Shown here in pieces: positions 33,536 to 46,826 of a stretch of DNA of 64,000 nucleotides (position 1 is its first letter; every line of letters begins with the position of its first letter). The stretch comes from Filosporella fistucella. Taxonomy: Eukaryota; Ascomycota; Leotiomycetes; Helotiales. The translations under genes and the position numbers were made by a program. Below the pieces are notes generated by a model. That model searched no databases. It was given only the letters and a program-made list of their open reading frames with translations, and was not told the origin of the DNA. The DNA lies in contig JAQJZZ010000008.1 in the NCBI GenBank assembly GCA_030077755.1, positions 868,001-932,000 of the forward strand, written 5' to 3'.

Positions 33536-34266
33536 GAAGGGATGGGGAATGGGTTCTTGTATATACATGCCGTTGGTTCTGAATAGAATACATAACTGCT
33601 GTTATCCATCTTAATTTGTAGTATGCATGAGAGTCTCGTCTCGTGTCTGCCCTTGAAAGAATACCCCACGTGTACTACCTAACCCTTCCAACACCCCTAG
33701 AAAATTTGTACACATCGTCAATATTTATCATCTACAAACTTAACTTACATCAACAATATCATCCGCGAATTTCTTTTCCCAAAATTAAACACTCATCTTA
33801 TCTAACGAATCTATCTATATATAGAGGGGGTTTGCTCCGTGATTTAGTCTCTAGGATAGAGTGGGACATTTGACGTATTCCCAACGTGATTTCGTGTGCT
33901 GTAGATTTAGTACTTGTGAGCTTATCAGAATGGAGGCGGAGTGGGTGAGGGTTTTAGTGTATTTTGATTTCCGTCGCTTTACTTAGTAGATAGCAGGAGC
34001 TCAGTCAATCAGAGCATATTTTCAACATAGGTGAGGAAATTGATATAACTTTCCATAGGTATGATCGTGCACAGAAGTACCCCGCTCCAGAACTAAGTCT
34101 CACAAACAATTACTGCAGAGGTGAATAAACCCTGTATGAAGTTAAATCACCTTCCAGATACAAGAATAATAATAAAAGTACCATATTCATATGTTTATAC
34201 TCTATGTACCTCTATCCACCTAAAATCTACAAGAACCTAACCATTCCTAATAATTAATATACACCT
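33536..34266. other. Convergent intergenic
   Basis: Contains the 3' flanks of ETF-QO and the MFS gene. The sequence is AT-rich and no gene is seen. Confidence 0.6.
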
Positions 34267-36649
34267 CTACGCCGCCCCACTCATCTCAATCTTCTTCCCC
34301 TTTACATTCTTCCACTCCACAAAACACGCAAACACCGTCGCGATACCCCCAACCACGATAGAAATAACATACGCCTGTTTCAGCGCCTCCATGTATGCTC
34401 TCAACACGCCTGGTAACTGGACAGCACTGACGACATTACGGAGGAAAGTGGCGCCTGCTGATATGATGGTCCTGGGATCTACGCCTGGTGCTTCGATAGG
34501 TAGGTTCGATTTGAGGCCGTTGGAGAAGATGTTTTGAGCTATGGAGATGGCGATTGCGCCGCCGAGGGAATTGAAGAAGATTGCGATTGCGTTGCCCGTT
34601 GGCATGTCTTTGGAGTCTAAAACGACTTGGACGGCTATGAATGGAACTGGGAATGTTAGTTTGACTTGAAGAGAGAAGGAAGGCTGAAGACTTACTCTGA
34701 ACACCGCCTCCAGCGCCGAAACCACTGAGAAGTTGGTAGCCGATCCATTTTCCAGCCGAAGAATCAACTTCGAGGGTGTAGAGCATTCCGGCGCCGACAG
34801 TAAAGATAGCAGCGCCAAGAATCATGAATGGTTTGTAGAAACCAAGAACGGTGATCAAACCACCGACTACGATAGATGCGAGGATGACGGAACCAAGGTA
34901 CGGGATGGTTCTGATACCTGATGCTTCTGCGGTGGTACCTTTGACGGCTTGGAAGTAAAATGGGAGGTAGAAGATATGTGCCTGCGGAGATTAGTTTTGG
35001 TTTCACGAGATTCATGAAAAGCTTACATATAGACCCATTGACAGGAAGCAAGAGTACAAGCTTGCAAAGAGAACAGTTCTTTGCCCAAAAATTCGCGGAG
35101 GAATAGTGGCTCGATCACCCCTCCGAAATTGCTGGGCAATAAAAACTGCAATCAAGAGTCCAAAGCCGAGAAGACAGCCCCATACTTTGGAGTTCTTCCA
35201 TTCGTACGTCGTTCCACCCCATTGCAATGCCAGAAGTAGACACACAATTGCGCAAATGAGGAAGAGGGCGCCAAGTAAATCGATCTCTAGGATTTTTTGC
35301 TTCAGCGTCAATCCACTAGATTTCCGCTGTGGTGGTTTGAAGAATGCCCAGACGGCGGCGATGGATACTGCGCCGAAGGGGAGGTTGATCTAGGATAACA
35401 TGTCAGTAAAATATGACATAATTGAATCTTAAGTAACATACCCAGAAGCACCATCTCCAAGAGACTTTGTCTGTCAAAGCACCTCCGAGAAGTGGTCCTA
35501 CCACAGAAGATATACCAAACATACTCGATAAGGCGGCAATGAAAATAGGCCGTTTAGTCAACGGGACACTGAAACCAACAATGGTCATACCACCTGAGAA
35601 GAGAGCGCTGGCGCCAGCCCCTGCTACGGCACGGCCTACAATCAGCATCACGGAATTCTTGGCTGCAGCACATAATACTGAGCCGAACTCGAAGATTACC
35701 AGTGCGATGATATAGGTGTACTTGACGTTGAAATAGGTGTATATACGGCCGAAAGAGGGTTGGAGTGCAGTGGTGGTGAGAAGATATGATGATCCGTACC
35801 TGTAGATGTTGTTAAAGATCAGGCACTGGTAGAGTAGATGAAGAGTAAATTGTAAATTTATGGAGTACAGGGCAATTCAACATCATCAATACGAAATTAA
35901 GATTTGAAATACTTACCAACCAACATCATTTAACGAATCAAAAACTGAAGTGATTTTTGGAATTGCTGTTGCGATAATGGTGTTATCTGATGTGTATTAG
36001 CCAGGCTCCCTAAGTGTCCAAACTCGTGTAACAGTGTCTGGATATCAAAGTTTAAACTCGTTTCGAAACATTTGATGGCTCATAACCAATCATAGACTTC
36101 TCGAATGAAGTCTGTAACACCATTGAACGCACAACATGAATTCCAGAATTCAAAAGACTTACCAAGAGCAACTGTAAACGTAGCCAAGCAGAGTCCAAAC
36201 GTCAATAGAGCCAATTGCATCTTCCCAGGATACACAATTTCTTCCTCGGCTTCCTCCTCTGATACATTTCCCTCTCCTTTCTCGGAAACAATGGGAGCTC
36301 CGGTCCCAGCTGAGCCATTCTCTTCAACAATCTGGGCATTTACCGCATGTTCTCCAACCTTCTCTTTCTCGTGATCATGGTCATGGTGGGCCGGAGTGGG
36401 TGATTGATGATGTTTAAATGCCTGAGCAGCATGTTCAGCCTTTTCATGAGGTTCTCCTATAAATCCTACAGCACCCAGAACGGGAGCGACCTCGGGAATA
36501 GGAGACGAAGCATGGTGATGCAAGTCAGGTCTTCTTCCACTTGTCGTTGAAATATGGTTCTCGTCGTGTTCTGGCCGACTTGCAGCTTGTGTTTCCTGGA
36601 CGGGACTTGCCGTGGTGTTTGGGCGGTCGGAAGTCTCGGGCATGGTCAT
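34267..36649 (-). CDS. 14-TM MFS drug/metabolite exporter (DHA2 type)
   Basis: Six exons, 36649-36163, 35986-35917, 35799-35442, 35389-35027, 34981-34696 and 34646-34267, give 647 aa. Motifs include LDNTIIATAIPKI at TM1 (joined across the 176-nt intron 1), WYGSSYLLTTTALQPSFGRI, VGRAVAGAGASALFSGG, SVVGPLLGGALTDKVSWRW (motif C), and FWINLPFGAVS joined across intron 3. These are typical of fungal 14-spanner proton antiporters of the TRI12/aflT-like group, which export toxins or drugs. A long cytosolic N-terminus of about 145 residues is His-rich (DLHHH, HHQSPTPAHHDHDHEKEK) and then acidic. Introns are 176, 117, 52, 45 and 49 nt. No biosynthetic cluster is adjacent, so the substrate is unknown. 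The start may be either of two close Met codons (36649 or 36643). Confidence 0.92.
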
Positions 36650-38576
36650 GATTGGGCTGTGCTGGTCAAGCCTTGGATTGTGGATTAGACCCGGGCCATA
36701 AAACGCGGGGAGGGATATCAGAAGCTGGTCGGTGGTTGTATTGAGTCTAAGGGTCGTACATGAATGAATTGAAGTGTCGATAATTCTTGTATAAAGCAGA
36801 GACGGAGAGGAAGATTGTTTACAGGTGACAGAGAAAAAGATGGCGAAATGGGGTTTTCTGTTTTTCAATTCCAACCCGGATCAGAGTCTTTCCGGCAGAC
36901 AGGTATGGTAGGGTAGGGTAGGGGAGGTAGGTAAGTAGGTAGGTCATGAGAGCTTCAACCAATAACATCGACCATTGCTGCGACTCAAAATCCGAATACG
37001 CTTTCTCGCCTCCTTCCTATCCAGTAGCTACGAGTTGAGCTACTCGTACATAGTACACTACCTTACATTTTGCCGTCCATCCCCACGGCCGTCCCCATCA
37101 CAGGGTACGGTACGTTTCGTTTAATCTCGGCTCTATTGTCTGACTGGATGTTGAGGTAAAAGGTGGAAGCTAAAAGTGACACTAGAAGCATCAAAGACCT
37201 ACTTCATCTACACTTGCTCGTTTATCATACGTATTATTATGGTAAGTAATACGGCAAGCATCATATTCTAGCCGTGTCATAGGCAAGATTGTGTACTGGA
37301 TAGAAGAAAGAATCATCAGCATTATATTTCTAGCGGCGCAGACCGAGGCGAGGACAAGGAGAATATTTCCCAAACAGGCTTGTGGCCCGTCCCGGGAGAA
37401 AAGAAGATACCAGTACTACTACTTCGTACTAAGAATCAACACCCTGTGTGAACTTACACACCGGATAGATTCAAAAAATGATAATTTAAGAGTTTCGTCC
37501 ATCCCGTACCCACGGACTCGGAGCTATTCTGCCAAACGATCAACCTCAACTCTCCTGACTCGGGACAGGCAATAACACCATGTGGTAAACGTGAGATGAT
37601 GAGGTCGACGTGACATGTCACATTGAACCTAAGTTAACGCCGCCTCGCTTGCAAATCTGGCTTAGAAACTGTGCCTCTAGGTAGTATTGGATAAGTACTT
37701 ATTACTATTTAGAACGGAGTACCCAAATGCCTATCAAAAAATAAAATATCTAACCAAAGAACATCTATGAACTATGACAAGTGAATGCAGACGTACGAAG
37801 TAGTCTTGAAACCTGAGATTGCCCCTGAATGAATGGCCAAGTAGATGCCAAATAGCAAACAATCTGTATTTCTACTGTAGAAGTTTTGTCAGGGCATCAA
37901 AAATCAACCCACTTCTTGGGTGCACGAAGTACTTATCGTACTCGCATGCTTGCCCTTCTGCCCTTATGAGTTTATACGAATACGATTTAGCACAAACAAT
38001 TTGGCATGTGCTTCGTCTAATGATACAGGACCAACTTCTAACTTCTAGACCAGTCAAGCCGTTCTGTAAGGCAGGGTTTTTTACTTTTATGAAGATGAAC
38101 GTCCACTCACTTCCGCCATGTTTGGTCATTAAAACTCAATCCACATTGATATCACAACACTGCAGTCCAGGACTAATCAGGGAGTCCACAGTTGCTTAGT
38201 ATTTTTGTAGGACAAGCACCACCTCAATCTGGAACTGGTCAGAGATAAGATGTCGCCTCATAATAGCGAAGTCCACACCTCACCCTCCTCCAGAACCAGT
38301 CGGGAATACCAGCTTGCCCCATGTTAGTAAAAGCGCAGATCGCTTCAGCTCAGAGCTGTTCAAGTATCGCGGCAACTCATATGAGTATAGGTCACACCTC
38401 ACTTCAACAAGAACCCATCATGATCTAAAATTGCTTCAATTTGGTAAGGTACACAAGAAGCCATGCATCCTCTCCCGAACCTTTTAATGGTACATCGCCA
38501 TGGTGGTTTCCTACCCTTGCTCCCATATGCTAATTGCGCCGCATGCATTACTGTATCAACCGTCCGTCGCTTCATA
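36650..38576. other. Intergenic
   Basis: Contains the promoter of the MFS gene and the 3' flank of the p24 gene. It includes the G-rich tract listed separately. No ORF is convincing. Confidence 0.5.
36901..36945. repeat. G-rich short tandem repeat (TAGGG/GTAGG units)
   Basis: Repeated TAGGG then GTAGG units form a G-rich plus strand and a CT-rich minus strand, about 250 nt upstream of the MFS start codon on the minus strand. It most likely belongs to the CT-rich transcription start region of that gene. It resembles, but is not, the TTAGGG telomere repeat. Confidence 0.6.
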
Positions 38577-39337
38577 TTATACAACCCGTTTGACCTAAGC
38601 AAGTCACTCAGCTACCGGCTCAGCACTCCAAAGCGCTCGGAACTGTTCTTGCCTACCTCGAAAAATCGCTTCAACCACCATACTTGAAAGATACCTTCAG
38701 CAAACAAGACTCCCATCTGGAACATACTCCACCACTTGACTCGAGAATTGGTGCTTTCAGCTGTATTTCGGTGCGTTCTCTCGCGTAGAACGATGTAAGA
38801 CTGTTCATCTTTAACCTGGGCGAGTAATTCGGATAATTGGCGGACTATGTAGAGTAAGTATTGAACGAAGCTGTATGGGTCCTGGTCTTACCCTCTGCCT
38901 CCAAAGGATCGGAAGGTGCTTCGGCTTCTGGGACATAAACTATTCCGTGCACATTGAATGAGACGTCTTTGCTTGACGCCGACCAGTGCTCGTTGCTAAA
39001 GCAATAGAGGTATTTTCCGTCATGCTGAGCTGTGAAAGAATGATCTCCATTCGATACTGATCGATGGTGTGTCTCGTATCCACCGGAAGGGTTCTGGATC
39101 TGTAAACCCGTCAGCACTCATCCCCAGGGGCTCCGTCAAACATACCCAAAAATCAACGTGAAGATTTCCAGCACTTCCAAATTCCCTGTCGCCAACTTGG
39201 AATGTCACCGTCATCTTGTCATCTTTGTGGAGAGATTCGTGAAAGCATTCCCTGCCGTGTGCTGCGAGCTGGATATTGTGTGCGAAAGCAGCTCCAAGCA
39301 AACTGCTTGTCGCCAAAATCAAAGACGAGAATCGCAT
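38577..39337 (-). CDS. p24/emp24-family (GOLD domain) cargo receptor
   Basis: Four exons, 39337-39146, 39099-38892, 38844-38657 and 38594-38577, give 201 aa, the usual p24 length. The signal peptide is MRFSSLILATSSLLGAAFA. The GOLD domain carries two Cys (GRECFHESL and GKYLYCFSNEH), which pair in this family. A coiled-coil neck (VRQLSELLAQVKDEQSYIVL) leads to the membrane segment WWSMFQMGVLFAEGIFQVWW and the cytosolic tail LKRFFEVKRVV, with FF and basic residues for COPII/COPI binding. The last exon is only 18 nt and supplies VKRVV and the stop. The protein cycles between ER and Golgi as a cargo adaptor. It is divergent from ARF1, its functional partner in COPI vesicles. Closest to the Emp24 (p24-beta) subgroup, by inference. 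Confidence 0.93.
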
Positions 39338-40910
<1,573 letters not shown>

Positions 40911-41528
40911 ATGTGGCGTCTCTTCCCAGGTTTTTGCGAGCTTCCAGACAATCAAACGTCCATATCACAACCTCTCTATCTCGATTGTGCCCCGAATCAT
41001 CATCTTCAGTTCCACTTCATGAGAGGCGCAAGGGTGGTTATTGTACGATGAATCAGGCTAATGCGGTTCCTTGGCTTTTGCATTGCATTCAGCTTTGGGA
41101 TTATCGCAAGGCTTTTCTTTTTTTTGCGCGTTTTCGGCCTCCAGACTTTCCTACAATCGGCTTTGCAATCTTGTGTTTCAGCATGGTATAAAAGCAGGCG
41201 GTAGATGGAGGATCATGATAGTCTAGTCCGGAATTCATCTCACATTAGAAATTTGATCTTGCACATTGATTGTGATATGATGAAAAAAAATCCGACATCT
41301 TGGAGTTTAGAAGTAGGTAGTGTTACCTTGGAAGTATTAGGTCGAGAGATCTGAGTGGCACACATTGCGAGTCATGGAACCCAATCACAAAGTCATAATT
41401 CGACAATCCCGCAGAATATTAACACCATTACTTATCGGGACAGTACGTCATGATTATTTAAGGTTTTATGTGTCCTTTCTGCTAGGCAGATGAGACAGTG
41501 GACTTTCAACTACCCAAAACATGATGGC
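40911..41528. other. Convergent intergenic
   Basis: Contains the 3' flanks of ARF1 and the CobW gene. Nothing else is seen. Confidence 0.6.
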
Positions 41529-43497
41529 TTAGTGGTGGCTGTGGCTGTGCCCATCGTGATTGTGGTCCTCTTCGGGAGAAATTATTCCCCAATCCTCGAA
41601 GCCGTCTATTCAAGGTTAGCGGGAACAAATTCCTACTATGACAATACTTTTTCGACGAACCTTTGAACATGGTGCCTAGCTTGTCTTCAATCTGTTCTTG
41701 ACTATAGCTCTTGTTACTCATAACTCTCTCCCATCTCCTCATTTCAGCAGCCGTCAACAGGCATGAATCCAACACATCATGAACCGCTATTTGGTCAATC
41801 TTCTCTCCTATAAGTACAAGTTCTTGTCGTCTATCTCCCCACGGACCAGAGAAATCAGCGTCGATGGCTTTGACAATGTCAGCATCTTCAGGCCAGTCCT
41901 CTAAACTGAATTAGTACTTTCAAGTGACGGGTGAGCAAGGCTTGCCTCGTGGAACATTGCAGAACCAGGATCCACCTCCTGACAATGTCAACATCCCGCC
42001 TGCTTGAGACCATTCACCATGTTGGCCAGGTCGGGTGGCCAGCCAGAAGAAGCCTTTAGATCGCAGGAGACCGGCGAATGCGGGGTGAGCTGCTTTGTTT
42101 TGCAATACTGTCTATATTCACATTATGAACAGTACTTGATATCAAACAACTAGAGAACTTACACGGGGATCAATCTCTTTAGGGTACTCTTTCCCTTCCA
42201 GTTCGTCTGACATTTCTGTATCTGAGCTCTCTGTATTGTCATCTGTTCCACTGCCGTCATCCAAGTCTTCATCTTCACCTTCATCTTCCTCGTCATCAAT
42301 CACTTGGTCGACGTTTTGCATCACGATAAACTTGTCGTATATCAAATCCCAAAGTCTGTTGGGGGGGAATGGTTTCCTTGCTCGATACACGAAGCTTGAA
42401 ATTCCATATCTATGTCTTGTCAATTTACACTTTTCAAAATACTGGCTGAAATCAGAGCATACTCTTCGGTTTCTGGCTTTGGAACCATTTTCGTCTTCCC
42501 ACCAACTTCCATTTGAGTCAGCTCATGCAAACTCCTCAGCCATCCTGCACCCGTCGCAGCTTTCTCGAACGAAAACATATTCGTGTTGATGATTTCCTTG
42601 ACATCAATCTTGCTATATCTCGCTTCTAGCACTTTGGCCACTGGATTCAATTTCCTGACTAGAGCCAGCACACGAGCTTTGGTGGTGGCATCCACTGAAT
42701 CAATCTTGTTCACGATAATTACGTCCGCGAATTCAAGCTGGTCAACCATGAGATCTGTGATTGTACGTTCGTCTTCAGGGATGATGTTATCTTTGCCATA
42801 GCGATCAGAGAGAAACTTTGCAGTGGAGAAGTTGTGAAAGAGGTTGAATGCGTCAACTACCGAAACTGTAGTATCGAGACGCGCGACTTTGTGAAGACCA
42901 CCTAGCTCAGCTCTTTATCTTTTCAGCTCAAAACCCCACCCACGAGGAAAGGGAGCCTTACATTTCTTTCAAAATAGCACTTTCTTCATTCCCTATCATT
43001 TCCTCTTGTTCGATCATCATTTTCGAGAATTCGGTTGTAAAAGTCTCAGCTACTTGCATGGGCTCACTGATACCCGTACTCTCAATCACGACATACTGGA
43101 CTGCATCCGTACGAGCTAGACGGACTAGCTCTTCTAAGAGATCGCCTCGTAGCGTGCAGCAGATACAGCCATTTTGGAGTTGGATGAGCTTCTCTTTGCT
43201 TTGAGAGACGGTGTGATGCTGAATGAGAGAGACGTCTATGTTTAGTCTCTCAAGGCATTAGTGCCTGGCAACAAGGATTATTGCATCAACTCACGAGGAC
43301 ATGTCATTCACTATGACTGCTATCCGTAGCCCATGCTCAGTAGACTTGAGAATGTGCTCGAGCAGGGTTGTCTTTCCACTTCCTAAGAAGCCAGAAAGAA
43401 GCGTCACTGGCAACTGTCTGGCCTCGGTAGAATTGGCTGCTGATTTAATCGCAGCGGGCAGTGCTGTGTCGAGTTCGGAGGTTGATATTGGTGCCAT
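41529..43497 (-). CDS. CobW/COG0523-family zinc-chaperone GTPase
   Basis: Seven exons, 43497-43295, 43246-42962, 42912-42463, 42409-42163, 42111-41946, 41900-41661 and 41605-41529, give 555 aa. The N-terminal GTPase domain has P-loop [16 protein letters not shown], the metal-binding [11 protein letters not shown] (CxCC motif), [10 protein letters not shown] and NKID. The C-terminal CobW domain has [12 protein letters not shown] and [11 protein letters not shown]. Members such as ZNG1 deliver Zn(II) to methionine aminopeptidase in eukaryotes; the role here is inferred from family. A strongly acidic insert ([14 protein letters not shown]) and a His-rich tail ([12 protein letters not shown]) are likely metal-binding. 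The tail is encoded by the small last exon. Intron 5 (45 nt) begins GC (GAG|GCAAGC). Acceptor choice for intron 2 (AAAG at 42913) rests on frame and on the resulting [13 protein letters not shown]. Confidence 0.93.
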
Positions 43498-45209
43498 TTT
43501 GAAATTGGTTGCGGGGCCCAGAAAGGTCAACGAAAGAAGAGATTCCGGAGTCTGAAGATTTTTATATTTTTTTCACACGTTCTATTCTTATATGTATTGA
43601 TTTGACCCTGATTCCCTCAGGTACTTACGATCTAGCTCCAGAACAGGACGTTGGTTAGCGGTGGCCATCAGGGTCGTCATTTCAAGAGCGATGGCCAACA
43701 AGGTATCTTGATGCCCAAGCTGGCGAATTGGTATGACAGCATTATTCATCCTATCACAGAAGGTCCAATTGTCTGCAGAAATTTGGCAGTGGGCCTATTG
43801 TGTAGTTTTATCAGGGGGAAGGGGTGTTGTGTAAAAAGCATCGTCTTCTGACTCTCGCTCTTCTCCGTTATCTAGCAGCTATCGAATATTACATGCAATC
43901 ACTTCTCCATCTCTTTGTACCATTAAATATATCCCTTTGTCCTTTATCAATATTCACTTCCTTAACATTATTCATTACCATCATACGTGTCCAGATCTAC
44001 CATGCACCAATCCAACGTCTCCTTGCAGTCCAGCCTCGTAGGTACCCCAGAGCGTGACTGTTACCCCACCAACCGTCACCTGGCACCCTCACTTGCTTGG
44101 TTCCACCTCGCATCCCATTCCCTAACCATAATCTGTCCACTCTTCCTCGCTGTCTCCAAGCCCAGTGGCACCCGTTCGAAGTTCTGGTTTCGAGAGAGAT
44201 ATGTCTGCATATTTGGGACTCGAGTGAGCTTTTGGATGTTTTCTCCAGTGAGTGGGGGGAGATCTTGTGTGCAGGTACGTGTAGCTCTTGAAATTGTTAG
44301 CACAGTCCTGATATCCACAGATTATACTAGGGTTAGGATTACTTTTGAATTGGACCAGGCATCTTGGTTCTTTTGGATTCTCTGCTTTGTGAGGAGAGAA
44401 TGGGGTGATTGGAGTGAGTCAGTGAGTACTTTATGTGTTGTAATACTGCAAGCTGCTAGCGATGAGAGAAATTGCAATCTTCAAGCGATGATATTAAACA
44501 CGAAGAACTTTTCTGGAGTGGCGATAAGCACATTTTATGTCACGTTGAGCCTCATCCTGATTTGTTCCGTATGGAGCGGCGGGAGCTGGTAGTATCTCTC
44601 TCGCCGGTTTAATCGTACATAAGGATGTCTGATCCTGAAGTGGGCCATCCCTGAAAAGGAGTTTCGTCCTTAAGGACCAAGTCCCGGATCATCTTGAAGT
44701 ACACAATTGGTTCTACTTGAGCCGAAGTATACCTAGCCACCTGACGGGTGGGGAGGCCTCCGTTGTTATGCCCCGAAGGAAATGGAAAATGGAATGTTGA
44801 TGTTTAAGAATAACCACTCTTCCAAAAATAGATATTCACTGAACATAACCAAAGCAAATGTAAGCAGACGGCACTTAACCCAGAGTTTCTGTTTGCAAAT
44901 ATTTCACATTTTCTTTGGAGAATGGGACGGAAGTTTGCAGTTTATTCAAATGATGCTCAATTTGTCTGATATCATACCAAGAAATTCAAGTAGAGTTTGA
45001 AACCTGCAAACAACTAGACATAAAAATAACAATAAGAGCGAAACAGAAAGCTCCAGTCCCTCTTTAGTGCTCGACCACAAGTGGTCTCGATACTCAAGCG
45101 ATCGCGGGTCTACTGCTGATCGCGAGCGTCGACATTGGCCTGCCAGAAAGATTTTCAGCAATTAAGTATAGGGTCTCAAACCCATCGCCCCTCATACTCT
45201 CCCATTACT
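43498..45209. other. Intergenic
   Basis: An uninterrupted plus frame at 43987-44592 lacks coding character and I do not call it a gene. The rest is the promoter of the CobW gene and the 3' flank of the C2H2 gene. No repeat is seen. Confidence 0.5.
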
Positions 45210-46826
45210 TCATCTAGCGAAATCCCCCGGAGCCGAGTTTCGCCTCGACTCAAGTGCGGCATAATACTCTTCAGGATCCTCTATCTCAGCTGGCAACTGC
45301 AAATACCCGTAATGGTTTTGTTTTCTCTGATGAGCAAGACGGTTGTCAGATCTTGTGAACTGGCTTGGACAGCCTGGCTCTGGGCATGAGTAAAGGCTTT
45401 GAGTGCGATTATATGGCGAAAAACGTCTGCGGCAAGTTTTCTGATGTCTTTTCAGGTTGGATGCTTTGTGCACTTCAACTCCCTTTGGTTCATGACCGCA
45501 GGCACACTTGTACTCCCGTGTAATTCTTGGTGGGACCATGGATAGAGACAATTCTTGTGCAGGCGCTGGAAGAAGGTCTCTTGGCACCAACGGGGAAATT
45601 ATCTCTGGTTTCCACAACGCCAAATCAAGCTGGCTTGAATTGGTTCGATGCATTGCTGGCGTCATTGTTTCATGAAAAAAATCGGAGCCATCTGAAAGCA
45701 AAGTTTCTGGCGTCTCCACAGATTCCGGATCCATGAACATCGCTTTCTCCGGAAAATACTGTATGGGAATCCAAGATTGGTTGTTGTTCTTGGAAACGAC
45801 GTCGACAGCTTCATAGCTATCGAAACTTGACATTGGCGAGACGATGCTTGACGGAGCAGAACTCGTTGCTTTGTCGAATAGCAAGTCGAAGCTGTCGTCC
45901 GAATTACTTCTAATCGGAGAGACCACGAAATGACCCAGGTCTTGATCTGACATCGAAGGATCGATTGGTGAGACGCAAGATGCGACCGGTCGTGGATTGT
46001 AAGGACGTTGTAGGGTAACAGGAGCGGAATATCCAGCATAGTCATCTCGAAACAATGTTTCGCGCCGACTACTGAACAGTGGTTGGGGCCATTGACTGCC
46101 ACTGGCAAGTGGACAGGATGTTTCTTCAGCGCTGAGTTCCGAGGGTTCAGATCTCCGGGCCATGGTAGAAGAATAGTTGTCGGGGCTTAATTCTGCCCTT
46201 GGACTTGTCAACCGGTCTTGAATAACCGGCATCGAAGGACCATCAACAGCCAATTCTGCCGCTTGCTCACCAATGGCAGCATAATTCGAGGTCTGCCAAT
46301 TCTCTTCCATATCAGATATGACAGGGTACCGCGATACCCAGTTGTTGAATAGCTCTGCAACGATATCAGATGAGGGTACTCCTTCCAATTCCCTCGGTGG
46401 TGGGGAACCATCCACTCCACATGGGAAATCAGTGTCAGACCCTTCTAATTCCCACGAAGGCGGGGACGCATCCGCTCCACAAGGAACGTCGGAGGGATAT
46501 TTCTCATGTAGGACGTGAGCCACAGTTGGGTCAGATTGATGCATTGATCTTCGGTTCGAGAACATCTTCTTTGCTCGCGTTGCTATGTCTGCAATGCGAT
46601 CTTTACACGACAGCGATCTCTGCATTTCCGGACACTTCTTCATATGCAAGCGACCGATTCGGTCTGTCTTGTTGCAATTAAGACACAAATATTTTCCATG
46701 TTGCCGAAATTGCAGACAATTTGCATATACGTGTTGTAGCATCTGCTCAGCAGTTTCGACGACGTGATGACAATCAGCTAGGGGGCATGTTCGAAGTTGA
46801 AGGTCCGTAAGACTTGGATCATCCAT
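45210..46826 (-). CDS. C2H2 zinc-finger protein, likely transcription factor
   Basis: This is an intronless 538-aa protein. The C-terminus holds two finger-like units: CACGHEPKGVEVHK..LKRHQKTC, with unusual spacing and a terminal Cys, and the standard CPEPGCPSQFTRSDNRLAHQ..H. The N-terminus has another Cys/His set (CPLADCHHVVETAEQMLQH, CLNCNKTDRIGRLHMKKC). The middle is Ser/Pro-rich and disordered, as in fungal activators. A short internal duplication lies at about residues 110-150 (PCGADASPPSWELEG and PCGVDGSPPPRELEG). DNA binding is likely but targets are unknown. A promoter of up to 3 kb lies upstream. Confidence 0.82.
   Translation of the reverse strand: MDDPSLTDLQLRTCPLADCHHVVETAEQMLQHVYANCLQFRQHGKYLCLNCNKTDRIGRLHMKKCPEMQRSLSCKDRIADIATRAKKMFSNRRSMHQSDPTVAHVLHEKYPSDVPCGADASPPSWELEGSDTDFPCGVDGSPPPRELEGVPSSDIVAELFNNWVSRYPVISDMEENWQTSNYAAIGEQAAELAVDGPSMPVIQDRLTSPRAELSPDNYSSTMARRSEPSELSAEETSCPLASGSQWPQPLFSSRRETLFRDDYAGYSAPVTLQRPYNPRPVASCVSPIDPSMSDQDLGHFVVSPIRSNSDDSFDLLFDKATSSAPSSIVSPMSSFDSYEAVDVVSKNNNQSWIPIQYFPEKAMFMDPESVETPETLLSDGSDFFHETMTPAMHRTNSSQLDLALWKPEIISPLVPRDLLPAPAQELSLSMVPPRITREYKCACGHEPKGVEVHKASNLKRHQKTCRRRFSPYNRTQSLYSCPEPGCPSQFTRSDNRLAHQRKQNHYGYLQLPAEIEDPEEYYAALESRRNSAPGDFAR

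Noticed and set aside
36901..36945. Interstitial telomere repeat
   Set aside because: Units are TAGGG and GTAGG, not TTAGGG, and the tract is better explained as the CT-rich core promoter of the minus-strand MFS gene.
43987..44592. 201-codon open frame on the plus strand
   Set aside because: No recognisable domain, composition not protein-like, contains splice-like sites at random, no fitting neighbour exons. It is most likely chance.
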